Shown in pieces: positions 32,782 to 41,206 of a stretch of 64,000 nt of DNA. Numbering within the stretch: the first letter of the stretch is position 1; every line of letters starts with the position of its first letter. The DNA is from Luteococcus sp048595755 (GTDB lineage: Bacteria; Actinomycetota; Actinomycetes; Propionibacteriales; Propionibacteriaceae), in contig NZ_CP184360.1 of NCBI RefSeq assembly GCF_048595755.1, positions 1,116,001-1,180,000 on the forward strand. Direction: 5' to 3'. The position numbers were made by a program, and so were the translations under genes. A model generated the notes under the pieces. It ran no database searches. It worked only from the letters and a program-made list of their open reading frames with translations, and was not told the origin of the DNA.

Positions 32782-34068
32782 ATGAAGAAGACCAGTCTCG
32801 CCGCCCTTGCCGCCATCGGTTCACTGGCCTGGGCCGGCCTTGCCGCCACCCCGTCCCTCGCCAATGACGTCACCTGCCGCTCGACCCTGACCTCCCGGAC
32901 GATCGACGGCTCCGTGATCGTCCCCAGCGGTGCCACCTGCACCATCCAGGGCGGCCGGATCGACGGAGACGTCAAGGTCTCGTCGGGGGCCACCGCCGTC
33001 ATCAACCGCACCGTCATCAACGGCAACGTGCAGGCCGAGGGCCACGCCCGGGTGGCCGTCAACGGCGCCCGTGTGGGCGGCAACATCCAGCTCGACCGCG
33101 GCCGGGCCGCCCAGCTGGGCAGCAATGTCGTCGGTGGCGACATCCAGCTCTTCGACAACCGCGCCGCCCAGGACGTCACCCGCAATGTGGTCGACGGGAA
33201 CCTGCAGTGCAAGGGCAACACCCCCGCCCCCACCGGCAGCGGCAACACCGTGCGCGGCAATGCCGAGGACCAGTGCCGTTCCCTGCGTCCCAAGGTGAGT
33301 CCGCAGCCGGCCCCGGCCCGCACCACCGGGGACTTCACCGGTGACGGGATCGCCGACGTGATCGGGATCGATGCCAGCGGACAGCTGCGCGTCTACCCCG
33401 GCTCCACCACCGGGCGCCTCGCGTCGGGACGGGTCGTGGGCACCGGATGGTCGTCCTTCAACTGGCTGGGGGTGACCCCCGATGCCACCGGTGACGGCGT
33501 CTCCGACCTGCTCGCCCGCCGCAGCGACGGCACCCTGTGGCGCTACAGCGGGGCCATCAACCGGGGCTTCTCGGGCGCCAAGCAGGTCGGTCGTGGCTGG
33601 GGGAGCATGCAGCTGATGACGGTCCTGGGCGACATGGACCGCGACGGCCGCACCGAGCTCGTCTCGCGCCGCAGCGACGGCAAGCTCTTCCGCTACACCA
33701 TCACCCCCACCGGCCTGACCGGCAGCCGCCAGATCGGCCACGGATGGGATGGGATGCGCTTCCTGGTGGGCAGTGGCGACGCGAACCGCGACGGGCGTGC
33801 CGACCTGACCGCGATCGACGCGAAGGGAATCATGCGGATCTACTACGCCTCCCCGACCGGCGGCTTCGCGGGCAATCGGCAGACCGGCCGCGGCTGGACC
33901 ACCTTCAATGCCGCCTTCACCCCGGGCGACGTGAACCGCGACGGCCGGCCCGACCTGATGGGCCGCACCCAGGACGGCAAGCTCTACACCTACCTCAACT
34001 CGGGTGCCAGCTGGGGGTCTGCCCAGCTGTCCGGCACCGGATGGAATGGGCTGCGCGCCCTGGCCTGA
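32782..34068 (+). CDS. Secreted FG-GAP/VCBS repeat protein with N-terminal beta-solenoid-like region
   Basis: 428 residues. Signal peptide at 1-27 (MKKTSLAALAAIGSLAWAGL, ending SLAN). Residues 30-165 contain repeated hydrophilic turns (GGRIDGDVKVSSGATAVINR, GNVQAEGHARVAVNG, GGNIQLDRGRAAQLGSN) like a right-handed beta-solenoid, with paired cysteines. Residues 180-428 hold five FG-GAP/VCBS units with calcium-loop signatures DFTGDGIADV, DATGDGVSDL, DMDRDGRTEL, DANRDGRADL and DVNRDGRPDL. These build a beta-propeller for binding cell-surface ligands. No sorting signal or membrane anchor, so probably released. ATG with GAGGAG upstream. Confidence 0.82.
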   Translation: MKKTSLAALAAIGSLAWAGLAATPSLANDVTCRSTLTSRTIDGSVIVPSGATCTIQGGRIDGDVKVSSGATAVINRTVINGNVQAEGHARVAVNGARVGGNIQLDRGRAAQLGSNVVGGDIQLFDNRAAQDVTRNVVDGNLQCKGNTPAPTGSGNTVRGNAEDQCRSLRPKVSPQPAPARTTGDFTGDGIADVIGIDASGQLRVYPGSTTGRLASGRVVGTGWSSFNWLGVTPDATGDGVSDLLARRSDGTLWRYSGAINRGFSGAKQVGRGWGSMQLMTVLGDMDRDGRTELVSRRSDGKLFRYTITPTGLTGSRQIGHGWDGMRFLVGSGDANRDGRADLTAIDAKGIMRIYYASPTGGFAGNRQTGRGWTTFNAAFTPGDVNRDGRPDLMGRTQDGKLYTYLNSGASWGSAQLSGTGWNGLRALA

Positions 34069-34089
34069 TCCGAGGCTGGAGCAGGTGGA

Positions 34090-34130
34090 CCGCCAGGGGC
34101 GGGGCCGGTCGTCGGTCCCGCCCCTGGCGG
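34090..34130 (+). terminator. Hairpin after the FG-GAP gene
   Basis: Perfect 14-bp inverted repeat (34090-34103, 34117-34130), 13-base loop, 22 bases past the stop. Confidence 0.8.
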
Positions 34131-34240
34131 GTGATCGGGACAGTCATTCCCCATGGCGCATGGAAGGTGCGCTGGGCAAGGGCTGTTCGCCCAGCGCCAG
34201 AATGCTTTTCCCCTCCCTTTGGGCGTGCTGTGATGGTGAC

Positions 34241-34627
34241 ATGGGACTACGTGAACGACTGATCAACCGGATGACGCCCGAAGGTGGCATCAGCGTCGAC
34301 GAGGCGCTGCAGCGGCTGGCCGAGGGCGGCGTCCTGTGTGACGTGCGTGGCCCCAAGGAGTACGAGAGCGGCCACGCGCCCGGCTCGCGACTGGTGGACG
34401 TGCGGGCCCTGGCGGAGAACGTGATGGACGCGGTCTACGAGGGGGACCCCTTCGCCGAACCCGACAAGCCGATCGTGCTGATCTGTGACACGGGGCTGCG
34501 TTCGGGCCATGCCGTCAAGCTGGTGCGTGACCAGGGGTTCACCTGTGACTTCGTGGACGGTGGGCTGGTCTCCTGGCTCGACTCCGGCCAGATCCTGATC
34601 CCCGGGCCGCCTCGCAGGCGCTTGTGA
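34241..34627 (+). CDS. Rhodanese-like sulfurtransferase
   Basis: 128-residue single-domain rhodanese. Substrate-side motif LCDVRGPKEYESGHAPGSRL, active-site loop ICDTGLRS with the catalytic cysteine followed by the C-x4-R pattern, and closing DFVDGGLVSW. It would transfer sulfane sulfur to an acceptor such as cyanide or a thiol carrier. Start is the ATG giving MGLRERLINRM; the frame is open upstream through the previous intergenic region without a ribosome site. Convergent with the erythronate dehydrogenase gene 56 bases away. Unrelated to its neighbours as far as sequence shows. Confidence 0.85.
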   Translation: MGLRERLINRMTPEGGISVDEALQRLAEGGVLCDVRGPKEYESGHAPGSRLVDVRALAENVMDAVYEGDPFAEPDKPIVLICDTGLRSGHAVKLVRDQGFTCDFVDGGLVSWLDSGQILIPGPPRRRL

Positions 34628-34683
34628 ACCGACGCTGACCTGCGCCGGTCGCCCCGCCGCGGCCCGGGTTCCCCGGACGCTGC

Positions 34684-35655
34684 TCAGCGAAGGTGGTCGC
34701 TGACGTACTGGCGCACCACGTCGTCGAAGTCCTCGTCGCGGACGAAGCCGAGCTCGAGCATCCGCTGGACGTCGAAGTCGCCGGGCCAGGAGCAGACGAT
34801 GTCCATGACGCGCTGGTCGGGAGCGTCGGTGACGAGGGCACGTGCTTGAGCGCCGCCGACGCGTTCCAGCGAGTCGAGCATCTCCTGCACCGTGACGCAG
34901 ATTCCCGGCACGTTCATGCCGCGCCAGCCCGACAGCTGGTCTGCGGACAGGTCCATGGCATGGACCAGGTTGGCCACCGCAGTGCGGGGCGACGAGAGCC
35001 ACATGCGGGTCTCATGCGGTACCGGACATTCGGCGGGGATGCCGTTCAACGGTTCGCGCAGGATGCCGCTGGCGAAGGAGCTCGCGGCAGAATTCGGCTT
35101 GCCGGGCCGCACCGAGATGGTGGGAAGGCGGCAGATCCGCCCGTCCAGGAAGCCCTTGCGGGAGTACTCGTTGACCAGCAATTCGCCGATCGCCTTCAGC
35201 GCGCCATAGGTGGAGTCGGGCTGTTCGGCCCAGTGCTCGGGCACCACCTCGGGCATCTGGCCCCCGAAGACGGCCAACGAGCTGGTGAAGACCAGTCGCA
35301 CCGGGCGGCCGGATTCCTGGCCGTTGGTGCGCAGCCTTTCCAGCAAGGCCCGGGTGGCATCCACGTTGACGGCCATGGCCAGGTCGAAGTCCTGCTCGGA
35401 ACCCCCGGACAACACCGCGGCCAGGTGGTAGACGCCCACGGTGTCGTGGCCCAGTGCCTGGGCGAGCACGTCGGGATCGGCCAGGTTGCCCACCACCGAG
35501 GTCACCCGAGGATCCGCGACGGGGGAGGTCGCCAGGTCCAGGGAGGTCACGTGCGTGGCACCCAAGGGGGCCCGGCCGGCGTCGATGCGCTCCAGCAGGG
35601 CGCGGGTGACCATGCTGCCCAGGAATCCTGCTCCTCCGGTGATGACGATCCTCAT
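34684..35655 (-). CDS. denD: D-erythronate dehydrogenase-like NAD-dependent epimerase/dehydratase
   Basis: 323-residue extended SDR. NAD-binding TGGAGFLG at 7-14, the AAVLSG segment, catalytic serine in FTSSLAVFGG and YxxxK in TYGALKAIGE, with the DenD-type C-terminal CSWPGDFDVQRMLELGF. DenD oxidises D-erythronate to 2-oxo-tetronate. The assignment is supported by the neighbours: a tetronate kinase, a threonate dehydrogenase and a GntP permease. The start ATG has GGAGGAG upstream, directly beside a tandem repeat (35669-35734) in the leader. It lies downstream of the GntR gene on the same strand. Confidence 0.82.
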   Translation of the reverse strand: MRIVITGGAGFLGSMVTRALLERIDAGRAPLGATHVTSLDLATSPVADPRVTSVVGNLADPDVLAQALGHDTVGVYHLAAVLSGGSEQDFDLAMAVNVDATRALLERLRTNGQESGRPVRLVFTSSLAVFGGQMPEVVPEHWAEQPDSTYGALKAIGELLVNEYSRKGFLDGRICRLPTISVRPGKPNSAASSFASGILREPLNGIPAECPVPHETRMWLSSPRTAVANLVHAMDLSADQLSGWRGMNVPGICVTVQEMLDSLERVGGAQARALVTDAPDQRVMDIVCSWPGDFDVQRMLELGFVRDEDFDDVVRQYVSDHLR

Positions 35656-35668
35656 TGACTCCTCCATC

Positions 35669-35734
35669 GGTTGGCTTTGCTTGGTTGGTTCGTTCGGTTG
35701 GCTCGTGCGGATGGTTCGTGCGGGTGGCTTGCTG
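35669..35734. repeat. Five imperfect 13-bp tandem repeats in the denD leader
   Basis: Units GGTTGGCTTTGCTT, GGTTGGTTCGTTC, GGTTGGCTCGTGC, GGATGGTTCGTGC and GGGTGGCTTGCTG follow each other (first is 14 bases). They lie between gntR and denD, ending 14 bases before the denD start and next to its ribosome site. Not coding on either strand as far as I can tell. Confidence 0.7.
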
Positions 35735-35764
35735 GTGTGGCCGCTGAGGCCGACCGGGGATGGC

Positions 35765-36463
35765 TCAGACCAGGCTGATCCGTTGGGTGGCGCGCAGCGT
35801 CTGGTCCATGTGCTCGTGCATGGCGCGCGAGGCGGCCTCCTCGTCGTGGGCGCGCAGCGCTGCCAAGATCCGTTGGTGCCTGTCGAGGGCATCCAGACGA
35901 ACCTGTCTGCTGCGCGAGGTCTCGAGCCGGACGCGCAGCAACATCTGGGAGAGGGTCCGAAAGGCCTCGATGAGGAAGGGGTTGTGGGCGGCCTCCAGGA
36001 TGATCTCGTGGAAGCGGATGTCGGCATGCGCCGAGGTCTCCACGCAGTCGGGGGCATCGACGTGGGCCCGCATCACCTGGACCTGTTCCTCCAGGGCCGT
36101 CAGCTCCTCGTCGGTGATGCGCGTGGCCGCCAGGTGGGTCATGCCCACCTCCAGCACACGACGGGCTTCCATCAGGTCCTGCACCAGCCCGGTGGTGTCA
36201 CCCTCCAGGCGTGCTCGGACCGTGACGACCTCGGGGTCCAGGATGGACCACCGCTCCACTGGGGCGATCCGATTGCGCCGCCCTTGGCGCACTTCGAGGA
36301 TGCCCGCTGCCGCCAGCGAGCCCAGTGTCTCGCGCATCGTCAGTCGCGAGACGCCGAAGGTCTCGGCCAGCTGTGCCTCGGAGGGCAGCTCCTCGCCCAC
36401 CACGAAATCTCCCGCGGCGAGTGCTTCGAGAACCTCTTGCCTGGTGCGTTCCGACGCCTTCAT
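35765..36463 (-). CDS. GntR-family (FadR/FCD subfamily) regulator of the tetronate cluster
   Basis: 232 residues. N-terminal winged helix with LPSEAQLAETFGVSRLTMRE and RQGRRNRIA, then an all-helical FCD effector domain with the metal-binding pattern HADIRFHEIILEAAHNPFLI and the final-helix RHQRILAALRAHDEEAASRA. Start chosen at the ATG with GGGAAGGA upstream; GTG at 36538 and ATG at 36523 are in-frame alternatives with poorer ribosome sites. Divergent from the GntP permease, with a palindrome at 36552-36567 between. Likely senses a sugar acid or its phosphate. Confidence 0.85.
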   Translation of the reverse strand: MKASERTRQEVLEALAAGDFVVGEELPSEAQLAETFGVSRLTMRETLGSLAAAGILEVRQGRRNRIAPVERWSILDPEVVTVRARLEGDTTGLVQDLMEARRVLEVGMTHLAATRITDEELTALEEQVQVMRAHVDAPDCVETSAHADIRFHEIILEAAHNPFLIEAFRTLSQMLLRVRLETSRSRQVRLDALDRHQRILAALRAHDEEAASRAMHEHMDQTLRATQRISLV

Positions 36464-36551
36464 GGTGTCCTTCCCGGCGATGGCGGCCTCGTCGTCGGAC
36501 GTCGTCCGTGGCGTCCGGGGCATTGACAGTGCCTTCACCTGATGTCTAGCT

Positions 36552-36567
36552 TGTCAGATATCAGACA
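36552..36567. promoter_or_regulatory. GntR operator candidate upstream of the GntP permease
   Basis: TGTCAGATATCAGACA, an inverted repeat matching at 14 of 16 positions, lies between the divergent regulator and permease, 69 bases before the permease start. Confidence 0.6.
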
Positions 36568-36635
36568 GGTTGTGGAGCCCCCTCCACTCCTTTCAGTGGC
36601 TTCACCCAGCGAACAACGTCGTCCGAAGGGCTCCC

Positions 36636-38012
36636 ATGTCTCCAACAATGCTGGTCCTGCTCGGCCTCGCCTCGGTGGGCGCGATCCTCGCGCTGATCAT
36701 CAAGGCCAGGGCCCATCCATTCATTGCGATGCTCGTGGTCTCCATGGCTCTTGCCCTGGTGGCGGGCATGCCGATGGCTGCCGTCGTCCCCACGCTCCAG
36801 GAGGGCATGGGCAAGACCTTGGGCTCCGTGGCCCTGATCGTGACGCTCGGCGCCATGCTCGGCAAGATCATCGAGATGTCCGGCGGTGCCGAGGTGCTTG
36901 CCAAGGCCCTGTTGCGCGCCTTCGGCGAGAAGCGCGCCCCGTGGGCGCTCGGCGCCTCGGCCTTCATCTTCGGCATCCCGGTCTTCGTCGACGTCGCCAC
37001 CATCGTGCTGGTGCCGATCGTGCTGGCCGTTGCGCGCAAGATGCCCGGGCGTACCAACATGCTCACCTACGCGCTGCCCACCGTCATGGCGCTGCTCACG
37101 GTGCACGTCGTGCTGCCGCCCCATCCCGGAATCGTGGGTGGCTCCGAGCTGATGGGTGCCGACGTCGGCATGGTGCTCCTGCTGGGCTTCATCCCGGCCA
37201 TCATCATGTGGCTGTTCAGCCAGGTGCTCAGCGGCTACCTGGCGCGCAAGGTCTTCTCGCCCGTCCCCGCCGAGGGCAGCGCCCTGGCCGGGGTGGAGGG
37301 GCAGTCGGAGATCGACGCCAGCGACAATGAGCCCAGCGTCGGCCTGGTGCTGGCCATGATCGTCATCCCGCTGCTGCTGATCATGTCGCAGACGGTCACC
37401 GCCCTGATGCTGCCCGAGGGCAACACGGTGCGGTCCTTCTTCTCGCTGGTGGGAGCCAGTCCGGCCGCCCTGCTGATCGGCGTCCTGCTGGCCATCTTCT
37501 TCCTCGGCGTGCGCCGTGGCTGGGGCGCCTCGAAGATCGAGGACGTCTGCAGCGCAGCCCTGCCCGCCACGGCGGCCGTCATCCTGATCACCGGCGCTGG
37601 CGGCACCTTTGGCCACGTGCTGAGCAAGACCGGTGTGGCCCAGGCCGTCGCCGACGTGCTGTCCGGCTCCGGGCTGCCGATCGTCCTGCTGGCCTGGTTG
37701 ATGGCTGCCCTGATCCGCGCGGCCCAGGGATCTGCCACGGTGGCCACCATCACCACGGCGCCACTGATCGCGCCGCTCGCGGTCAGCATGGAACTGGCTC
37801 CCATGCAGATCGCCTTGGTGACCATCGCGATCGGCGTCGGATCCATGGCGCTGTCGCACGTCAACGACTCCCTCTTCTGGGTGTGGAGCCGTTACTACCA
37901 GGTGAGCACGGCAGCCGCGCTCAAGTCCTACACGGTGGCGACCACGGCCACCTCCGTCGTCGGTTTCGCCGTGGTGGCCCTGATGTGGCCGCTGGTCGGC
38001 GCCATCGCGTGA
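36636..38012 (+). CDS. GntP-family sugar acid permease
   Basis: 458-residue gluconate:proton symporter-family transporter with about 12 membrane segments. Family landmarks: TLGAMLGKIIEMSGGAEVLA, GIPVFVDVATIVLVPIV, LPPHPGIVGGSELMGADVG, the AAQGSATVATITTAPL segment, and SHVNDSLFWVWSRYY near the end. GntP members import gluconate, fructuronate or tetronates; here tetronate is likely from the adjacent kinase and dehydrogenases. ATG giving MSPTMLVLLG; the upstream in-frame GTG/ATG extension is hydrophilic and implausible. First gene of a permease-kinase-dehydrogenase operon. Confidence 0.9.
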   Translation: MSPTMLVLLGLASVGAILALIIKARAHPFIAMLVVSMALALVAGMPMAAVVPTLQEGMGKTLGSVALIVTLGAMLGKIIEMSGGAEVLAKALLRAFGEKRAPWALGASAFIFGIPVFVDVATIVLVPIVLAVARKMPGRTNMLTYALPTVMALLTVHVVLPPHPGIVGGSELMGADVGMVLLLGFIPAIIMWLFSQVLSGYLARKVFSPVPAEGSALAGVEGQSEIDASDNEPSVGLVLAMIVIPLLLIMSQTVTALMLPEGNTVRSFFSLVGASPAALLIGVLLAIFFLGVRRGWGASKIEDVCSAALPATAAVILITGAGGTFGHVLSKTGVAQAVADVLSGSGLPIVLLAWLMAALIRAAQGSATVATITTAPLIAPLAVSMELAPMQIALVTIAIGVGSMALSHVNDSLFWVWSRYYQVSTAAALKSYTVATTATSVVGFAVVALMWPLVGAIA

Positions 38013-38031
38013 ACGAGCAGGAGGCACTTCC

Positions 38032-39405
38032 ATGAACCAATCCCTCGAGTCCCCCCGTCGCATCCTCGCCCTGGACGACGACCCCACCGGGTCACAGTGC
38101 GTAGCCGGTGTGGACATCGCCTTCCAGGAGGACCCGGCCATCCCCGCCCGGGTGCTGCAGGAGCCGGGCGCGACCTGCTTCGTCCTGATGAACTCGCGCG
38201 CGCTGCCGGAGGCCGACGCGGTCGCCAAGAACCGGCGGATCCTGGAGGGCGTGCTGGCCGCTGGCGTGAGCCCGCAAGGACTGCACCTGATCTCCCGTTC
38301 GGACTCGACGCTGCGGGGGCATGTGTTGGCCGAGCCGAATGTGCTCGCCGACGTGTTGGCCGAGCACGGTGTGGAGGTCGACGGCTTCCTCTTCTGCCCC
38401 GCGATGATCGAGGCCGGTCGCTTCACCAGGGACGACGTTCACTACGCGATGGTGCAGGGTGAGGCGCGGGAGGCCGCCGACACCGACTTCGCCAAGGACG
38501 CCACCTTCGGCTACACCCAGTCCAACCTGCGCCTTTTCCTCGAGGAGCGTTCCGGTGGTGCGGTGAAGGCCGACGACGTGGTCAGCATCGGGCTCGACGA
38601 CATCCGCGAAGGTGGCGTGGATCGCGTGGAGCAGATCCTGGCCGGGGTCTCCGAGCGGAGGTGGGTGGTGGTCAACGCCACCGAGTACTCCGACATGGAG
38701 GTGGTCACCCAGGCCCTCGCCCGACGCGAGGCAGCCGGCCGCACCTTCATCACCCGGTGTGGGCCGTCCTTCGTGCGGCCCCTGTCGGGACAGCAGGGTG
38801 CCGCGGTGCTCACCCCCGCCGACATCACCGTCGCAGCCGACCGGCTTCCGCACGGCCTGGTCGTCGTCGGCTCCCATGTGGGGCTGACCACCCGCCAGCT
38901 CGAGGCGGTGCAGCGTCGCGGGACGCTGGTGGAGTTCGAGCTGCAGGTGCCGCTCCTGTTGGACCCGAAGACCCGCGACGCTCACCTGTCCGAGGTGACC
39001 GAGGGCCTGCGCGGGCAACTGGCCAGCGACGACTGCGTCGTCTACACCAGCCGTGACCTTGTGCGCACCGAGAGCAAGGACGAGTCGCTGGAGATCGCCC
39101 GACGAGTCTCCGATGCCGTGGTGGAGCTGGTGGTCAGCATTCGCACGGCCCGGCCTGCCTGGGTGGTGGGCAAGGGTGGCATCACCTCCCACGAGGTGGC
39201 CGCCAATGGGCTCGGCATCAGCCATGCCGAGGTGGCCGGGCAGTTCTTCCCCGGGCAGATCTCGTTGTTCACCGCACGCCAGGCGCCCCCGGAGACGCTC
39301 GGGGTGCCCTATGTGGTCTTCCCCGGGAATGTCGGCGGCGACGAGGCGCTGGCAGACGTCGTGGAGCGCCTGCAAGAGGCGACCCAACAGAACAGGAGCA
39401 AGTGA
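38032..39405 (+). CDS. otnK: Four-carbon acid sugar kinase (OtnK/DUF1537 family)
   Basis: 457 residues. OtnK phosphorylates 3-oxo-tetronate to 3-oxo-tetronate 4-phosphate. N-terminal domain begins ILALDDDPTGSQ, the family's substrate motif (more usually ADDFTGA), followed by SRSDSTLRGH; the C-terminal ATP domain carries GSHVGLTTRQ, KGGITSHEVA, with the final FPGNVGGDEALADVV. Twenty bases after the permease, with GAGCAGGAGG upstream. Its stop overlaps the next start (TGATG). The decarboxylase that acts next (OtnC) is not in this window. Confidence 0.88.
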   Translation: MNQSLESPRRILALDDDPTGSQCVAGVDIAFQEDPAIPARVLQEPGATCFVLMNSRALPEADAVAKNRRILEGVLAAGVSPQGLHLISRSDSTLRGHVLAEPNVLADVLAEHGVEVDGFLFCPAMIEAGRFTRDDVHYAMVQGEAREAADTDFAKDATFGYTQSNLRLFLEERSGGAVKADDVVSIGLDDIREGGVDRVEQILAGVSERRWVVVNATEYSDMEVVTQALARREAAGRTFITRCGPSFVRPLSGQQGAAVLTPADITVAADRLPHGLVVVGSHVGLTTRQLEAVQRRGTLVEFELQVPLLLDPKTRDAHLSEVTEGLRGQLASDDCVVYTSRDLVRTESKDESLEIARRVSDAVVELVVSIRTARPAWVVGKGGITSHEVAANGLGISHAEVAGQFFPGQISLFTARQAPPETLGVPYVVFPGNVGGDEALADVVERLQEATQQNRSK

Positions 39406-40286
39406 TGGGAATCAGGACGATTGGTTGGGTCGGGCTCGGCGCGATGGGGGCGCCGATGGCCCTGGCGGCCGCCGAGGCAGGCTTCGAGGTGACCGCCTTC
39501 GACCTGAGCGCGGAGCAGATGGACAGCGTGGCGCCCGCCGTCGCCGGTGCCGGCAGCGCCCAGGAAGCGGCGCAGGGCAAGGACCTGGTGGGCATCATGG
39601 TGGCCACCGGCCCGCAGCTCGACGCGGTGCTCTTCGGCGAGGGTGGCATCGCGGAGGTGCTCAGCCCCGACACCGTCGTGATGGTGATGGCCACCGTCGG
39701 ACCCGATGCGATCGAGAAGACCCGCGAGCAGCTGGCGCGCATCACCACGCACCTGGTGGATGCGCCGGTCTCCGGCGGGGTGGTGCGCGCCCGCAAGGGT
39801 GACCTGCTGATGATGGTCTCCGGTGCCGCCGAGGACACCGAGAAGGCACGCCCCGTGCTGGATGCGCTGGCCTCCAGCGCCCCCGTCGTCGGCGAGGTGC
39901 CGGGCGACGGGCAGCGCTTCAAGGTGGTCAACCAGCTGCTGTGCGGCGTGCACATCGCGGTGGCCGGCGAGGCGCTTGCCCTGGCCGACTCGATGGGCCT
40001 GGACGTCAACCAGGTCTACGAGGTGCTCGGCGCCGGTGCCGCAGCCTCCTTCATGTTCGGGGACCGGGGCCGACGCATGGTGGATGGCGACCACGACGAG
40101 GCGCGCTCTGCGCTCGACATCTTCGTCAAGGACATGGGCATCGTCACCCAGACCGCTCGGGGAGTGGCCCAGGAGTCCCCGTTGGCCGCGGCCGCGGAGC
40201 AGATCTATCTGCGCGGGCGTCGGCAGGGCCTCGGCCGCAAGGACGACTCGGTGGTCTTCCAGCTGCTGCGTGGCAAGAAGGACTGA
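39405..40286 (+). CDS. ltnD: L-threonate dehydrogenase-like NAD(P)-dependent oxidoreductase
   Basis: 293-residue beta-hydroxyacid dehydrogenase. NAD-binding WVGLGAMGAPMALAAAEAGF, substrate-binding DAPVSGGVVRARKGDLLMMV, catalytic lysine in GQRFKVVNQLLCG and the C-terminal FVKDMGIVTQTA. LtnD oxidises L-threonate to 2-oxo-tetronate; 3-hydroxyisobutyrate or tartronate-semialdehyde dehydrogenases are close relatives. Position immediately after the tetronate kinase, with a one-base overlap, decides for LtnD. Together with DenD this would let both threonate and erythronate enter the same route. Confidence 0.82.
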   Translation: MGIRTIGWVGLGAMGAPMALAAAEAGFEVTAFDLSAEQMDSVAPAVAGAGSAQEAAQGKDLVGIMVATGPQLDAVLFGEGGIAEVLSPDTVVMVMATVGPDAIEKTREQLARITTHLVDAPVSGGVVRARKGDLLMMVSGAAEDTEKARPVLDALASSAPVVGEVPGDGQRFKVVNQLLCGVHIAVAGEALALADSMGLDVNQVYEVLGAGAAASFMFGDRGRRMVDGDHDEARSALDIFVKDMGIVTQTARGVAQESPLAAAAEQIYLRGRRQGLGRKDDSVVFQLLRGKKD

Positions 40287-40290
40287 CGAG

Positions 40291-40942
40291 TCACGCGGGT
40301 GGGGCGGGGAGGCGTGCCAGCAGCCCCTGCTCCACCCGTGGCCACTCGTCGGCGAGGATGCTGAACACGACGGTGTCCCGCCACGTCCCGTCCTCGCGCG
40401 GCTGGTCGCGTCGCAGCACCCCCTCCCGCGTGGCGCCGAGCCGTTCGATGGCGTCCTGGCTACGGGTGTTGAGGATGTCCGTCTGGATCTTCACCCGGCC
40501 CATCCCGCATCCCTCGAAGGCCTCCCGCAGGAGCAACCACTTGGCCTCGGCATTGGTGCCACTGCCCCCAGAAGGCGGGCGCGTAGATGGTCCAGCCCAG
40601 GTGCAGCTGTTCGCGCTCCAGGTTCACCTCGCCCAGAGACGAGCTCCCGACGAGGGTCCCCGCCGTCCCCAGCTCGCAGTCCTCGGCCAGCCGGAAGCAG
40701 TAGCTCAACCGGCCCTGGCCCCTGCCGTCCAAGGAGTTCGGGTTGACCCAGCCGTGCGCCATCTCCACCGCTTCGTCCATCGTGGTGGGGCGGTGGTGCA
40801 TCACGTAGCCGTGGGCGTAGACCCGCTCGTCCATCAGGACGGGCGCCAGGTCCGTGCAGTCCTGTTCCGTGAAGGGACGCGCGACCAGGCGTGGTCCGCG
40901 CAGTTCGCGGCCCAGGGGAAGGGTGGTGGCCGTGAACCTCAC
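40291..40942 (-). pseudogene. GNAT N-acetyltransferase split by a frameshift
   Basis: Two overlapping frames make one GNAT (RimJ/RimL-type) protein. The first, from GTG 40942, covers RGPRLVARPFTEQD to LGWTIYAPAFWG; the second resumes with LLLREAFEGCGMGRVKIQTD, ILNTRSQDAIERLGATREGV and the end. The break is in a run of five C (40565-40569; five G in the sense strand); removing one restores FWGSGTNAEAKWLLLREAFE, the exact family pattern. The repaired protein would be 216 residues. Either a real inactivating insertion, a phase-variable tract, or a sequencing error. Its start overlaps the RHH gene stop. Confidence 0.85.
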
Positions 40943-41202
40943 AGGGCGTCGATCAGGTCGCGCACGAGCTGTGACGCGGTGGTGCGTCGCTGCCGGGCAG
41001 CGGTGTCCAGCTTGGCCCTTCGGGCCGCATCCAGGCGAAGCGTGAACGGTCGCGCCTGGTCGCCCACGCTGATCGGGCGCCCGGGGCGAGAGGGGCCCAG
41101 GTGTCCGCCCTGGTAGCCCCGTTCGGACTCCGCTTCGGTCGCCCAGAGCTCGATGTCTTCGTCGGTGAAGGGGACTCCGTTCACGTCCTTGTACTCGGTC
41201 AT
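40939..41202 (-). CDS. Ribbon-helix-helix protein, probable antitoxin
   Basis: 87 residues. N-terminal VNGVPFTDEDIELWATEAES and a C-terminal RHH segment RPFTLRLDAARRAKLDTAAR then TTASQLVRDLIDAL, a CopG-like DNA-binding fold preceded by an acidic partner-binding region. This two-part layout is seen in actinobacterial RHH antitoxins that follow a small toxin gene. It begins five bases after the small upstream gene, with an inverted repeat ahead of both. It likely binds that repeat and neutralises the partner. GNAT pseudogene overlaps its stop. Confidence 0.75.
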   Translation of the reverse strand: MTEYKDVNGVPFTDEDIELWATEAESERGYQGGHLGPSRPGRPISVGDQARPFTLRLDAARRAKLDTAARQRRTTASQLVRDLIDAL

Positions 41203-41206
41203 TGAT

